Source of the DNA: Acidobacteriota bacterium
GTDB taxonomy: Bacteria; Acidobacteriota; Vicinamibacteria; Marinacidobacterales; Marinacidobacteraceae
Length of the DNA: 64,000 nt
Direction of reading: 5' to 3'
Assembly: GCA_009835985.1 (NCBI GenBank)
Contig: VXWI01000010.1
Coordinates: 1 to 64,000 of the forward strand
Below the pieces are notes generated by a model that did not search any database, had not been told where the DNA came from, and saw only the letters and a program-made list of their open reading frames with translations. Within the stretch, counting starts at the first letter, position 1. Each line of letters begins with the position of its first letter. This document shows, piece after piece, positions 39,678 to 49,543 of this stretch. The position numbers and the translations under genes were made by a program.

Positions 39678-40454
39678 GTGCCCGGGAGCTCCGTGACCAT
39701 CGACATCGCTCCCGAGAAGGAGGCCGCCGGGCTGCTCGCGCGGATCGACCGTACCCGGCTGCCGCTTCACGTCGCCGCCATCATGGACGGGAACGGGCGC
39801 TGGGCGGCGGCCCGCGGACTCCCCAGGGTTGAGGGACACGCGGCCGGAGTGGAGTCGGTCCGGGACACCGTGGAAGGCGCCGCCAGCCTGGGACTCGGGG
39901 CCCTCACCATGTTCGCCTTCTCCATCGAGAACTGGAGCCGGCCCCCCGAGGAGGTCGAAGTGCTCATGGAGCTGGTCAAACGCTACCTGCGGCTCGAGAC
40001 CGAGAACCTGATCGCGAACGACATCCGCTTCCGGCCCATCGGGCGACTGGGCGAACTGCCGACCGATGTGCAGGCCATGCTGCGCGAGACCGCTGACGCC
40101 ACCGCGCACTGCAAGGGGCTCGGCCTCAACATCGCCCTGAACTATGGAGGCCGGGCCGAGATCGTGGACGCCGCCCGGCGCATCGCCGAACGCGCGGTGC
40201 GGGAAGGAAAGGCGCCCGAACTGGACGAGCACGCCTTTGGGGATTACCTGTACACGCGCGGCCTTCCCGATCCCGACCTCCTGATCCGCACCAGCGGCGA
40301 GGAGCGGGTTTCCAACTTCCTCCTCTTCCAGAGCGCCTACACGGAGTTCTGGACGACGCCCACCTTCTGGCCGGACTTCCGGCGGCGGCACCTCTTCGAG
40401 GCGATCCTCGCCTACCAGCGCCGCAGCCGGAGGTACGGCGGAATCTCCGACTAG
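39678..40454 (+). CDS. uppS: Isoprenyl (undecaprenyl) diphosphate synthase
   Basis: HVAAIMDGNGRWAAARGLPRVEGHAAGVESVRDTV; TMFAFSIENWSRPPEEV; PDLLIRTSGEERVSNFLLFQSAYTEFW. Confidence 0.96.
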   Translation: MPGSSVTIDIAPEKEAAGLLARIDRTRLPLHVAAIMDGNGRWAAARGLPRVEGHAAGVESVRDTVEGAASLGLGALTMFAFSIENWSRPPEEVEVLMELVKRYLRLETENLIANDIRFRPIGRLGELPTDVQAMLRETADATAHCKGLGLNIALNYGGRAEIVDAARRIAERAVREGKAPELDEHAFGDYLYTRGLPDPDLLIRTSGEERVSNFLLFQSAYTEFWTTPTFWPDFRRRHLFEAILAYQRRSRRYGGISD

Positions 40455-40466
40455 CGGGCAGCCGGC

Positions 40467-41291
40467 ATGCGGCGGGTCATCAGTGCGGCGGTGGTCGCCG
40501 CAGGCACACTGGCCCTTTGCCTGCTCGTGCCCCCCTGGGTTCGCCAGCTCGCGATCCTGCTCGCGGCGGCCTACGCCTGCCGGGAGGCGATCCGGATGGC
40601 GGGGGCGATCGAGGGGGCCGCGGACGGACCCGAGGCTTCGCGGGGCGGGAAAGTGCCGCCCGCCGGCCTGGCCGCGACCGTCGTACTGATGCTGCTGGTC
40701 GCGGGCTTTGGAGTCTCCAGTGGCCCGAGTGCCGTGCCGCTGGCGGCGATGTCACTCCTCGCGATCGCCGCGCTCGTCCTTCCGGCCACGCCGCGAACGC
40801 TGGGCTGGCTCGGGGCCGCGGCGCTTGCCGCCCTGTGGATCGGTTTTCCCACTGCGGCGCTCCTCGCCCTGACCTCCGGCGACGACGGAGGCCGGATCCT
40901 GCTCTTCCTGCTCGCCACCGTGATGGTGGGAGAAGCGGGCGCCTTCTTCGGGGGCAAGCTCATCGGCGGGCCCCGGCTCGCGCCGGCCCTGAGCCCCGGC
41001 AAGACGTGGGCGGGGTTCGTCGCCCAGCTGGCCTTCGGCGGCGCCGCCGGGGCGGCGGCGGTCCCGCTCCTCTCCTCCGGCTTCGGGGCCGGGACCGGAA
41101 GCGCGCTCGGGGTCGGGATCTCGGCGGCCGCTGCTCTCGGAGACCTGTTCGAGTCGTTCTGGAAACGGGCGTCGGGCCGCAAGGACAGCGGCCGGATCAT
41201 CCCCGGCCACGGCGGCCTGCTCGACCGGATCGACGGGGTGCTGTTCGGGGCGCTGGCGCTACTGGCCGCGTCCGTGATCGTGCCGTTCTAG
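40467..41291 (+). CDS. cdsA: Phosphatidate cytidylyltransferase
   Basis: Multi-TM; GEAGAFFGGKLIGGPRLAPALSPGKTWAGFVAQL; KDSGRIIPGHGGLLDRIDGVLFGAL. Confidence 0.93.
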   Translation: MRRVISAAVVAAGTLALCLLVPPWVRQLAILLAAAYACREAIRMAGAIEGAADGPEASRGGKVPPAGLAATVVLMLLVAGFGVSSGPSAVPLAAMSLLAIAALVLPATPRTLGWLGAAALAALWIGFPTAALLALTSGDDGGRILLFLLATVMVGEAGAFFGGKLIGGPRLAPALSPGKTWAGFVAQLAFGGAAGAAAVPLLSSGFGAGTGSALGVGISAAAALGDLFESFWKRASGRKDSGRIIPGHGGLLDRIDGVLFGALALLAASVIVPF

Positions 41292-41323
41292 CCGCCCGCT
41301 ACCGGCGGGGCGACGGACGTCCG

Positions 41324-42640
41324 TCAGCCAAAGAGGCCGGTCTTCGACAGGTCGAGGTACACGACGAGCACGAAGACGAGGAGCATGAACGCGGCTCCCG
41401 CGGCCATGAGGGCCTTGCGCATGCCGAGGCTGAGATCGCGTCGCGCCGCCGACTCCACGAGCAGCACCGCGATCTGCCCGCCGTCGAGAACGGGGATCGG
41501 CAGCAGGTTGAGGACGCCGAGACTGAGGCTCAGGATCGCCATCAGGAGCAGCACGTCGGTAGGGCCGCGGCGGAGCGCGTCCCCGGAGGCCTGGGCGATC
41601 CCGATAGGACCGGAGAACTGGCGCGGGGAGCCCTGGCCCGTCACCACACGACCGAGCTGGCCGACGGTGAGCCCCCCCCAACGGACCGTCTCGGCTACCG
41701 CCTCCTGCACCGCATCCGGGATCGATGCCGCTCGCACCAGGCGGAACGGAGGCTGAAACTGGACGCCGACCTGGGGGACGGTCTCGCCGGTGTTCGGATC
41801 CTCGCGCAGTCTGGGAACGACCGAGAAGACGATCTCGCGATCGCCGCGCGCCACGGCGACGGCGATCTCCCTCACTCCGGAGGAACGCACGAGGGCCGCG
41901 ACCTCCGAGGTGCTGCCCACCGGCATGCCGTCGACGCGCACGATCCGGTCGCCCGGCGCGAAGCCGGCCGTCTCGGCGGGGGTGTCCGGAGCCACGGCCG
42001 CGATAATCGGCGGGTACGGCGGATAGACGCCGGCAACACCCACCGCGTCGGGTCCCTCCGAGCGGATCGCGACGGAGAAGTCACGCGGCGCCCCCTCTCT
42101 TTCGACTCCGAAGACGACCTGCTGGTCCGGCCGGACGATGATGGCTTCCATCGCCGTCCGCCAGTCGGCAACCGGCTCGCCGGCGATGGTCACGATCCGG
42201 TCCCCGGAGCGAATTCCCGCGATGTCGGCAGGAGAGCGTTCGGCCACGTAGGTGACGACGGGGGGATCGGACAGGCCGATCCGCCGTTCCATGCCGACAT
42301 AGAAGAGCCCCGCCAGGATCGCCACCGCCAGCACGAAGTTCATGGCGGGGCCGGCGAAGAGAATGGCGAGCCGTTCCCCGCGGGTCCGGTTCTGGAGTTC
42401 GGCGGGGTCGTCGCTCCCGTAACCGGGCGCGTCTCCCGCCATCTTGACGTAGCCGCCGAGGGGCAGGAGGCCGATCGTCCACTCGGTATCCCCGATCCGT
42501 CGGCGGTAGACGTTCGGCGGGAAGCCGATCGAAAACGTCTCGACCCGCACGCCGATGAAACGCGCCACCAGGTAGTGGCCGAACTCGTGCACGACGACGA
42601 GGGTTCCCACCACGAGCACGAAGGCAATGAGGGTGATCAT
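41324..42640 (-). CDS. rseP: RIP/site-2 zinc metalloprotease RseP with two PDZ domains
   Basis: VVVHEFGHYLVARFIGVRVETFSIGFPP (HExxH); two PDZ-like segments; LNLLPIPVLDGGQIAVLL. Confidence 0.93.
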   Translation of the reverse strand: MITLIAFVLVVGTLVVVHEFGHYLVARFIGVRVETFSIGFPPNVYRRRIGDTEWTIGLLPLGGYVKMAGDAPGYGSDDPAELQNRTRGERLAILFAGPAMNFVLAVAILAGLFYVGMERRIGLSDPPVVTYVAERSPADIAGIRSGDRIVTIAGEPVADWRTAMEAIIVRPDQQVVFGVEREGAPRDFSVAIRSEGPDAVGVAGVYPPYPPIIAAVAPDTPAETAGFAPGDRIVRVDGMPVGSTSEVAALVRSSGVREIAVAVARGDREIVFSVVPRLREDPNTGETVPQVGVQFQPPFRLVRAASIPDAVQEAVAETVRWGGLTVGQLGRVVTGQGSPRQFSGPIGIAQASGDALRRGPTDVLLLMAILSLSLGVLNLLPIPVLDGGQIAVLLVESAARRDLSLGMRKALMAAGAAFMLLVFVLVVYLDLSKTGLFG

Positions 42641-42642
42641 GG

Positions 42643-43830
42643 TCAGCGAGCGGTGGCGGGGGCGAGGTCCTCGACGAGCTCGTCGGCGTAGGAGCGCGCC
42701 CAGGCGTCAGCGCGGGCGACCCCCTCCAGGTCTTCCGGCTCGGCGGGAGAGTGGGCGGCCAGAGTATCGCCCACGACGGACGGGATTCCGGGGAACGGGA
42801 TCCGGCCGTCGAGGAAGGCCGCCACGGCGACCTCGTTCGCCGCATTGAGTACGGCCGGAGCGTCGCCCCCGGCCGCCAGGGCCTCGCCGGCGAGACGGAG
42901 GCAGGGGAAGCGGTCGGGATCGGGCGGCTCGAAGCGAAGGTCGAGCGGCCGGTCGAGCGGCAGCGGGGCGAGTCCCGTCGGCAGGCGCTCCGGCCAGGTG
43001 AGCGCGTACTGCACCGGCGTCCGCATGTGTGTGACGCCGAGCTGGGCCAGGATCGAGCCGTCCTCGAACTCGACCATGGAGTGGACGATGGACTCCGGGT
43101 GGACCACCACCCGGATCGCCTCCGGCGGCTGGTCGAAGAGCCACCGCGCCTCGATCATCTCGAGGCCCTTGTTCATCATCGTCGCGGAATCGATGGTGAT
43201 CTTGGGTCCCATCCGCCAGGTGGGATGGCGGAGCGCGAGCTGCGGGGTCGCGGCGGCGATCTCGGCGGCCGACGCCGTGCGGAACGGACCCCCGGAAGCG
43301 GTCAGCCAGATGCGGCGGACGGGGTCCCGCCGGTCTGCAAGGCACTGGTGAATCGCGGCGTGTTCGCTGTCCACCGGAATCAGCCGGGCTCCGGACGCGG
43401 CAGCGGCGCGGGCCATCACCGCACCGGCGGCCACCAGCGATTCCTTGTTGGCCAGGCCGACCACCTTCCCGGCGTGAAGGGCCGCCAGGGTCGGCCGGAG
43501 TCCCGCCGCGCCGACGATCCCCGAAATGACGAACCCGGCGTCCGGCGCGGTGGCGGCCCGCTCGAGCCCGCCAGGGCCTCCCGCGACTTCGATCCCCGAG
43601 AGCCGCCTCCCGTGGGTGCGTTCGAACTTCTCGGCTTCTGCTTCCCGGCCGAGCGCCACGAGCTCCGGGCGATAGCGCTCGCACAGCGCGTAGAGGCGGT
43701 CGGAAGCGCGGCCGGCGGCAAGGGCAACGACCCGGAACCGGTCCGGGTAGCGATCCACCACCTCGAGGGTCGTCGAACCGATCGAGCCCGTCGCCCCCAG
43801 GATGGAAACACCGCGGGTTTCGGGGCTCAT
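42643..43830 (-). CDS. dxr: 1-deoxy-D-xylulose 5-phosphate reductoisomerase
   Basis: ATG at 43830; SILGATGSIGSTTLEVVDRYPDRF; ALANKE-like VGLANKESLVAAG; SEHAAIHQCL; MNKGLEMIEARWLF. Confidence 0.95.
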   Translation of the reverse strand: MSPETRGVSILGATGSIGSTTLEVVDRYPDRFRVVALAAGRASDRLYALCERYRPELVALGREAEAEKFERTHGRRLSGIEVAGGPGGLERAATAPDAGFVISGIVGAAGLRPTLAALHAGKVVGLANKESLVAAGAVMARAAAASGARLIPVDSEHAAIHQCLADRRDPVRRIWLTASGGPFRTASAAEIAAATPQLALRHPTWRMGPKITIDSATMMNKGLEMIEARWLFDQPPEAIRVVVHPESIVHSMVEFEDGSILAQLGVTHMRTPVQYALTWPERLPTGLAPLPLDRPLDLRFEPPDPDRFPCLRLAGEALAAGGDAPAVLNAANEVAVAAFLDGRIPFPGIPSVVGDTLAAHSPAEPEDLEGVARADAWARSYADELVEDLAPATAR

Positions 43831-43941
43831 CGCTTCGTCTTCAACCAGGCACGCCGGCGACTCTGCCGACGCGACGATTCTAGAGCGGCGAGGCACCCGA
43901 ACCGGCCGGCCCCACCGAGCCTTAACATTCGGGGCCGCCGC

Positions 43942-45051
43942 ATGAAGATCGACCGACTCACGATCCGGGAACTCCGACTCGACCTCAAGTACCCCTTCGA
44001 AACCAGCTTCGCACGGGTGACCGAACAGCAGTTCCTCCTCCTCGAGGCCGTGATCGACGGAGTGAGCGGGCATTCCGAGTGTGTAGCCGACGTGGCGCCC
44101 GGCTATTCCTACGAAACGGTTCGCACCGCCGAACACCTCATCCGCGATTTCCTGTGGCCGCTGGCGGCCGGGAACGACTACGCCCATCCGGATGAGGTCG
44201 TTCCGTCCTTCGCCCCGGTCCGCGGCCACAACATGGCGAAGGCCGCCATCGAGATGGCGGTGTGGGACGCCTTCGCGCGCCTCGAGGACAAACCGCTCGC
44301 CCGCGTGCTCGGTGGAACCCGTTCGCGCACCGTTTCCGGGGTCTCGATCGGAATCCAGGACACCGTGGAACAGCTCCTGGACAAGATCGGGCTGGAACTC
44401 TCCCGGGGTTACCGGCGGATCAAGATCAAGATCAAGCCCGGGTGGGATGTGGACGTGGTACGGAGAGTGCGCGAGCGGTACCCGGACATGCCGCTGATGG
44501 TGGACGCGAACAGCGCCTACACCCTCGCCGACGAACCGCTCTTCCGGGAACTCGACCAGTTCGGGTTGATGATGATCGAGCAGCCCCTCGAGCACGACGA
44601 CATGTGGGACCACGCCGCGCTCCAGCGGATGATCTCGACGCCGATCTGCCTGGACGAGTCGGTGCATTCCGTCGCCGACGCCCGCCGGGCGATCGAGATG
44701 GGGGCGTGCCGGATTATCAACGTCAAGGCGGGCCGGGTCGGCGGACTGGCGGCGGCGCGCGACATCGCGGCCCTCGCCGAGAGCCACGGGATTCCGGTGT
44801 GGTGCGGCGGAATGTTGGAGAGCGGCGTCGGCCGGGCCCACAACATCCACCTCTCCTCGCTTTCCGGTTTCTCGATGCCGGGCGACGTGGCCGCCTCCGA
44901 CCGCTACTTCACGGAGGAGATCATCGAACCTCCCGTGACCGTGGATCCCGACGGGTCGCTCCCGATCCCCGAGGGCGCCGGAATCGGCTTCGCGCTGCGC
45001 GAAAGCGTGATCCGGCGCCACACCCTTTGCGAGACCACGCTCTCCCGCTGA
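43942..45051 (+). CDS. Enolase-superfamily protein: o-succinylbenzoate synthase / N-acylamino acid racemase-like
   Basis: MKIDRLTIRELRLDLKYPFETSFARVTEQQFLLLEAV; IKIKIKPGWDVDVVRRVRERYPDMPLMVDANSAYTLAD; ICLDESVHS; WCGGMLESGVGRAHN. Confidence 0.82.
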   Translation: MKIDRLTIRELRLDLKYPFETSFARVTEQQFLLLEAVIDGVSGHSECVADVAPGYSYETVRTAEHLIRDFLWPLAAGNDYAHPDEVVPSFAPVRGHNMAKAAIEMAVWDAFARLEDKPLARVLGGTRSRTVSGVSIGIQDTVEQLLDKIGLELSRGYRRIKIKIKPGWDVDVVRRVRERYPDMPLMVDANSAYTLADEPLFRELDQFGLMMIEQPLEHDDMWDHAALQRMISTPICLDESVHSVADARRAIEMGACRIINVKAGRVGGLAAARDIAALAESHGIPVWCGGMLESGVGRAHNIHLSSLSGFSMPGDVAASDRYFTEEIIEPPVTVDPDGSLPIPEGAGIGFALRESVIRRHTLCETTLSR

Positions 45052-47189
45052 CCCGCCGGGTTCCGGGGCCGCGCTCCGGACCCGCGGTCCTGCGAACCGC
45101 TGCCTGCCTGCTGCTCGCCGCTCTCCCGGTCTCGGCGCAACCCGCAGCGCCGCAGCGCGGGCCCGCGGAACGCCAGCTGCCGGCCCCGCCGGTCCTCCCG
45201 ACTCCCGAGCGCCTCGCCCGCGTTCTCTCGCTCGAAGACGCGCGGTCCTTCGGCGACGGGTGGCTCCGGGACCGGGTATACGACCCGGACCCCGAGGTCC
45301 GGCGCCGGGCCGTACTCGCCCTCGGCCGCATCGGCCGGCCCGAGGCCCTTGAACCGCTGGTGACCGCTCTCACCAGCGACGAGGCGGGCGCCGTTCGCTC
45401 GACCGCGGCCTTCGCCCTGGGTATCGTCGAGGATCCGCTGCCGGCGGAAGCGGTCTCGGCGCTCGAGGCGGCGCTGCTGGACGGCTCGAGCCGGGTTCGC
45501 GAGAAAGCGATCGAGGCGATCGGGCGGCGGGGCGGCGAGCGCGCCGGCGAGATCGTCGCGGGCTGGCTCGCCGGCCTGGTGGAAGTGTCGGGCTACGCGG
45601 ACCGCCGCGAGGACGTCGAGGCGTTCCGGCGGCGGACGTCCTGGGACGAAGCAAGGCTCGGACTCTTCGCCCTGGCGCGCATCGGGGACGACGGGGGCGA
45701 CCCCGGGGACACCGGCAGCGTCCTCGGCCTCGGCGGGTCGCCCCGAACGCTCTGGTGGGCTTCGGCGTGGACCGCGGCCCGTCTCGGGGATCCGGACCTC
45801 GTGTCCCTGCATCGCGCCTACGCCGGCTCGCCGGATCCGGTCATCCGGGCTCTGGGCGTTCGCGGTCTCGGTTCGACGGGGCTTCCGGTGGCCGAGGACA
45901 TCGCCCCCGAACTCAGCCACCCGAGCGATACCGTGAGGATCGAGGCGATCCGCGCGGTCCGGGCGCTCGCGGAGGCGGACCTGCCGGTGGGCGCCACAAC
46001 CGGCGCCCGGCTCTTCGAGGCGCTCGACGATCCGGTCCCGGCGATCCGCCGGGAGGCGCTCCGCGGGCTGGGCGACGTGCGGCACCCGGAGGCAACCCAG
46101 GCGCTGATCCGGCGGATGCAGTCCTCCGATCCCGAGGTGCGCGCCGGCGCTCTGCGGGCTCTCTACCCCCAGGACCAGGAGGGATTCTTCCTGCTGCTCT
46201 CCGGCTGGTCGGACCGCGATCCGGCCGGCAGGATCGCGATGACCCGCGGGCTGTCCGAGATCCCCGACCCGCGCATCCGCAGTTACCTCTTGCGGAACCC
46301 GCTCAACGACCCGGACACCAGGGTACGCGCGGTCGCCCTCGCCGGGCTCGGCGGACTCGAGCAAACCCTCCAAAGCGCCGGAGACGGGAGCCCGGAGGTC
46401 ACCGCTGCCCTGATCCGCCACCTCGGCGCGGCGGATCCGTACGAGCGCGCCGCCGCCGCGGCGGCGCTCGGGCGTCTCGAGACCGGGGCCGAGAGCCTAC
46501 GGCAGTCCTACGGCGTGGACGACGCCGCGGTGCCGGATTTCCGGCTGGCCGCGCTCCGTGCCGGCCTTTCCCAGGGACCGGAGAACGACCGGATCGGGTT
46601 CGCACGCGAAGCACTCGCCGATCCGGCCTGGCCCGTCCGCCGCGAGGCCCATGAATTCCTCCGCCGCTCGGGAGCCGCCGACGAAGATCCGGCCCCCGCC
46701 GGGACGGCGGAGACCGCCGACTATCGGGCCATGCTCGAGGCCCCCTTCAGTCCGCTCGCCTGGATCGAGACTTCCCGGGGAACCATCGAGATCGAACTCT
46801 TCATCGGCGACGCGCCCCGCACCGTGTCGAACTTCATCCGCCTCGCCCGCGAGGGCTTCTACGACGGTCTCCGCTTCCACCGCGTCGTCCCGAACTTCGT
46901 GCTCCAGGCGGGTGACCCGCGGGGGGACTCCGCGGGGGGTCCCGGTTACACGATCCGCTGCGAGATCGGCGAGGGCTTCTACATGCGCGGGAGCGTGGGT
47001 ATGGCGCTCGACGGCAAGGACACCGGCGGCAGTCAGTTCTTCATCACCCTGCTTCCCCAGCCGCACCTCAACGGCCGCTACACCCTCTTCGGGCACGTGC
47101 GGGACGGATTCGCCGTCCTCGACCAGGTCGAGCCCGGCGATCGGATCCGCCGCGTCCGCATCTGGGACGGCGTCACCGCGCCCGAGTAG
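45027..47189 (+). CDS. HEAT-repeat protein fused to a C-terminal cyclophilin-type peptidyl-prolyl isomerase
   Basis: Signal-like N-terminus, repeated HEAT-type helices (VRRRAVLALGRIGRPEALEPLVTAL...), then GTIEIELFIGDAPRTVSNFIRLAREGFYDGLRFHRVVPNFVLQAGDPRGD...GSQFFITLLPQPHLNGRYTLFGHV. Start uncertain (TTG 45027 or CTG 45048). Confidence 0.8.
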   Translation: MRDHALPLTRRVPGPRSGPAVLRTAACLLLAALPVSAQPAAPQRGPAERQLPAPPVLPTPERLARVLSLEDARSFGDGWLRDRVYDPDPEVRRRAVLALGRIGRPEALEPLVTALTSDEAGAVRSTAAFALGIVEDPLPAEAVSALEAALLDGSSRVREKAIEAIGRRGGERAGEIVAGWLAGLVEVSGYADRREDVEAFRRRTSWDEARLGLFALARIGDDGGDPGDTGSVLGLGGSPRTLWWASAWTAARLGDPDLVSLHRAYAGSPDPVIRALGVRGLGSTGLPVAEDIAPELSHPSDTVRIEAIRAVRALAEADLPVGATTGARLFEALDDPVPAIRREALRGLGDVRHPEATQALIRRMQSSDPEVRAGALRALYPQDQEGFFLLLSGWSDRDPAGRIAMTRGLSEIPDPRIRSYLLRNPLNDPDTRVRAVALAGLGGLEQTLQSAGDGSPEVTAALIRHLGAADPYERAAAAAALGRLETGAESLRQSYGVDDAAVPDFRLAALRAGLSQGPENDRIGFAREALADPAWPVRREAHEFLRRSGAADEDPAPAGTAETADYRAMLEAPFSPLAWIETSRGTIEIELFIGDAPRTVSNFIRLAREGFYDGLRFHRVVPNFVLQAGDPRGDSAGGPGYTIRCEIGEGFYMRGSVGMALDGKDTGGSQFFITLLPQPHLNGRYTLFGHVRDGFAVLDQVEPGDRIRRVRIWDGVTAPE

Positions 47190-48034
47190 TGCCGGACGGC
47201 GCCAATCGGTCGCGGCCCCGCTTCGGGCTGTTGGCCGTGGACCTCGACGGTACCCTGCTGAACTCACGGAAGGAGGTCTCCGCGCCGAACCGGGCGGCCC
47301 TGGCCCGAGCGGAGGCGGCGGGGGTCGCACTGGCGTTCATCTCCGGCCGGCGGTACTCGGAACTCAGGGCCCTGACCGCTGACCTCTCGGGCGCCGCCTT
47401 CCGGGTCGCGCACGGCGGCGCCCTCATCCGGCGCCGCGGCCGGACCATCGCCGAGATCCCGCTGCCGAAGACGGCGGCCGAACTCGCGGTGCGGTCCGCG
47501 CGACGGCTTCAAATCCCCGCCCTGATCAGCGAACGCGACGGCAGCGTCCGTATCACCGCCCATTCCCCAACCTCGCCCCGGGTCGCGCGCTACTTGCGGA
47601 CGGTCCGGCCAGAGCCCCGCTTCGACCCGGACCCGACGTTCGCCTCGGACCCGCTCCACCTCGTGATCGCCGGCACTCCGGAGACCTGCCGCGAGGCGGA
47701 ACGCGAACTCAGGGAGGCGCTCGGGGACTCCGTCAACCTCGCCCGGACCGAGTACGCGGCCTCCCGTCTCGGCCTGTTGGACGTCCTGGCGAGCGCCGCC
47801 AACAAGGGGACCGCGCTCGCCAGGATCGCGGGGGAGGCCGGTCTGCCGCTCAGCGCCACGTTGGCGATCGGCGACAACTGGAACGACCTCGAGATGCTCG
47901 AGACCGCGGGGGTTGGAGTGTTGATGGAGAACGCCGAGCCGGAGCTGAAGACCCGAGGCTTCGAAACCACCGCCTCGCACGACGCGCACGGGGTGGCGGC
48001 GGCGATCGATCGACTGGTATTGGGCGCGCGGTGA
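47189..48034 (+). CDS. HAD-superfamily hydrolase, Cof type
   Basis: LAVDLDGTLLNSRKEVSAPNRAALARAEAAGVALAFISGRRYSELR; IGDNWNDLEMLETAGVGVLMENA. Confidence 0.9.
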   Translation: MPDGANRSRPRFGLLAVDLDGTLLNSRKEVSAPNRAALARAEAAGVALAFISGRRYSELRALTADLSGAAFRVAHGGALIRRRGRTIAEIPLPKTAAELAVRSARRLQIPALISERDGSVRITAHSPTSPRVARYLRTVRPEPRFDPDPTFASDPLHLVIAGTPETCREAERELREALGDSVNLARTEYAASRLGLLDVLASAANKGTALARIAGEAGLPLSATLAIGDNWNDLEMLETAGVGVLMENAEPELKTRGFETTASHDAHGVAAAIDRLVLGAR

Positions 48035-49164
48035 AACCCGGCTTCGCGGTCCGGCGCCGGAGCGGGCGAGCCCGGCTTGGACGGCTCGAAACCGCTCACG
48101 GTCCGGTGGAGACGCCCGCCTTCATGCCGGTGGCTACCGGAGGGGCGATCCGGGGTCTCACGAGCGCGGGCGTGGCCGCTACCGGAACCCGGATCCTGCT
48201 GAGCAACGCCTGGCACCTCATGCTCCAGCCGGGCGACGAGCGGATCGCGGAGCTCGGGGGCCTGCACCGGCTGATGGCGTGGGATCGCCCCATCCTCACG
48301 GACAGCGGCGGCTATCAGGTGGCGAGTCTGGCGACCCTGCGGAAAATCTCGGAGACCGGCGTGCACCTGCGCTCCTACCGGGACGGATCGCCGCACGAAC
48401 TGACTCCGGAGCGGGCGGTCGAAATCCAGCGGAACCTCGGTTCGGACATCGCGATGGTTCTCGACGAATGTCTCGCGCTCCCCGCTCCGCCGGACGAAGT
48501 CGAACGGGCGGCGGCGCGCAGCCTGCGCTGGGCCGAGCGCTCGCTGGCGGCGCCACGCGCTCCGGGCCAACTTCTGTTCGGGATCGTCCAGGGGGGCACC
48601 CTGCCCGGGGTGAGGCGCGAAAACGCCCGGGCCCTCCTCTCCCTCGGTCCCCCGGGAGAGGGGTTCGACGGCTTCGGCATCGGCGGCCTGCTGATGGGAG
48701 AACCAACCCGCGACACCCGCCGGATGACCGAGCTGTCCGCGGACGTTCTTGGCGAGGAACGACCCCGGTATCTCATGGGGGCCGGTCTGCCGGCGGACCT
48801 GATCGAATCGGCCGGGCTCGGCGTGGACCTCTTCGACAGCGTGATCCCGACACGGCTGGCCCGCCGCGGCATCGTCTTCACCTCGACCGGGCGGCTGAAC
48901 ATCTCGCGGGCTCCCTACCGTGACGACGCGGCCCGGCTCGACGGCGAATGCGAGTGCCTCGCCTGCCGCGACTACTGCCGCGCCTGGCTGCACCACCTGC
49001 TCCGGGCGAGGGAACGCATCGCCGCCACCCTGCTCAGCGCCCACAACCTCACCTTCTATGCCGGACTCATGGCCCGCATGCGGGAAGCGATCGCCACGGA
49101 CCGCTTCGCCGAGTTTCACGAGGAGAACCGCCGCCGGTGGAGTTCCGCGGGGACCGCCGGGTAG
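48031..49164 (+). CDS. tgt: Queuine tRNA-ribosyltransferase
   Basis: TPAFMPVATGGAIRGL; ILTDSGGYQVASL; SDIAMVLDECLALP; FGIVQGG; CECLACRDYCRAWLHHL zinc motif. Confidence 0.95.
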   Translation: MKPGFAVRRRSGRARLGRLETAHGPVETPAFMPVATGGAIRGLTSAGVAATGTRILLSNAWHLMLQPGDERIAELGGLHRLMAWDRPILTDSGGYQVASLATLRKISETGVHLRSYRDGSPHELTPERAVEIQRNLGSDIAMVLDECLALPAPPDEVERAAARSLRWAERSLAAPRAPGQLLFGIVQGGTLPGVRRENARALLSLGPPGEGFDGFGIGGLLMGEPTRDTRRMTELSADVLGEERPRYLMGAGLPADLIESAGLGVDLFDSVIPTRLARRGIVFTSTGRLNISRAPYRDDAARLDGECECLACRDYCRAWLHHLLRARERIAATLLSAHNLTFYAGLMARMREAIATDRFAEFHEENRRRWSSAGTAG

Positions 49165-49301
49165 GACTATCCGTCTCCACCGGAAATCCCTTTCCGCAGC
49201 TGTACCGAGGGGCGGAAAAGCACACGAGCGAGTTGCGCCTCGCCGATGCGTCGCCCACCCACGCCCCGATGGCGCGACTCTGACCCGACGGAAAAAACAA
49301 T

Positions 49302-49359
49302 GGAGCGAACTCTGTTCGCTCCCCGCGAGTTCGGGGGAAAGTGTGAAAGGGGGTCCGCC
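49302..49359 (+). repeat. Left remnant of the interrupted multi-stem repeat, ending in the attL core
   Basis: Hairpin GGAGCGAAC-TCT-GTTCGCTCC (49302-49322), then CGCGAGTTCGGGGGAAAGTG-TGAAAGGGGGTCCGCC, collinear with the 5' part of copy A. The matching 3' part is found only at 58370 onward. Confidence 0.75.
49344..49359 (+). repeat. Putative attL core (16-bp direct repeat)
   Basis: TGAAAGGGGGTCCGCC, identical to 58354-58369; flanking bases differ on both sides. Confidence 0.8.
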
Positions 49360-49543
49360 ACCGTCACAACCGTAACCCAATGACCCCATTGGCTTTACGG
49401 ACACCGATCCGGTTCACTGGCCCCCGCCGAGGCCCCCCGCGCGGACGGGATTCTGCGGCGAGTTTTGGGCCCGTGCGGGACCACAAAGCACTCAACGAGC
49501 AGGCGGTCAGGGCCGAGCATTCTGCATCCGCGACCGGGGGTGT

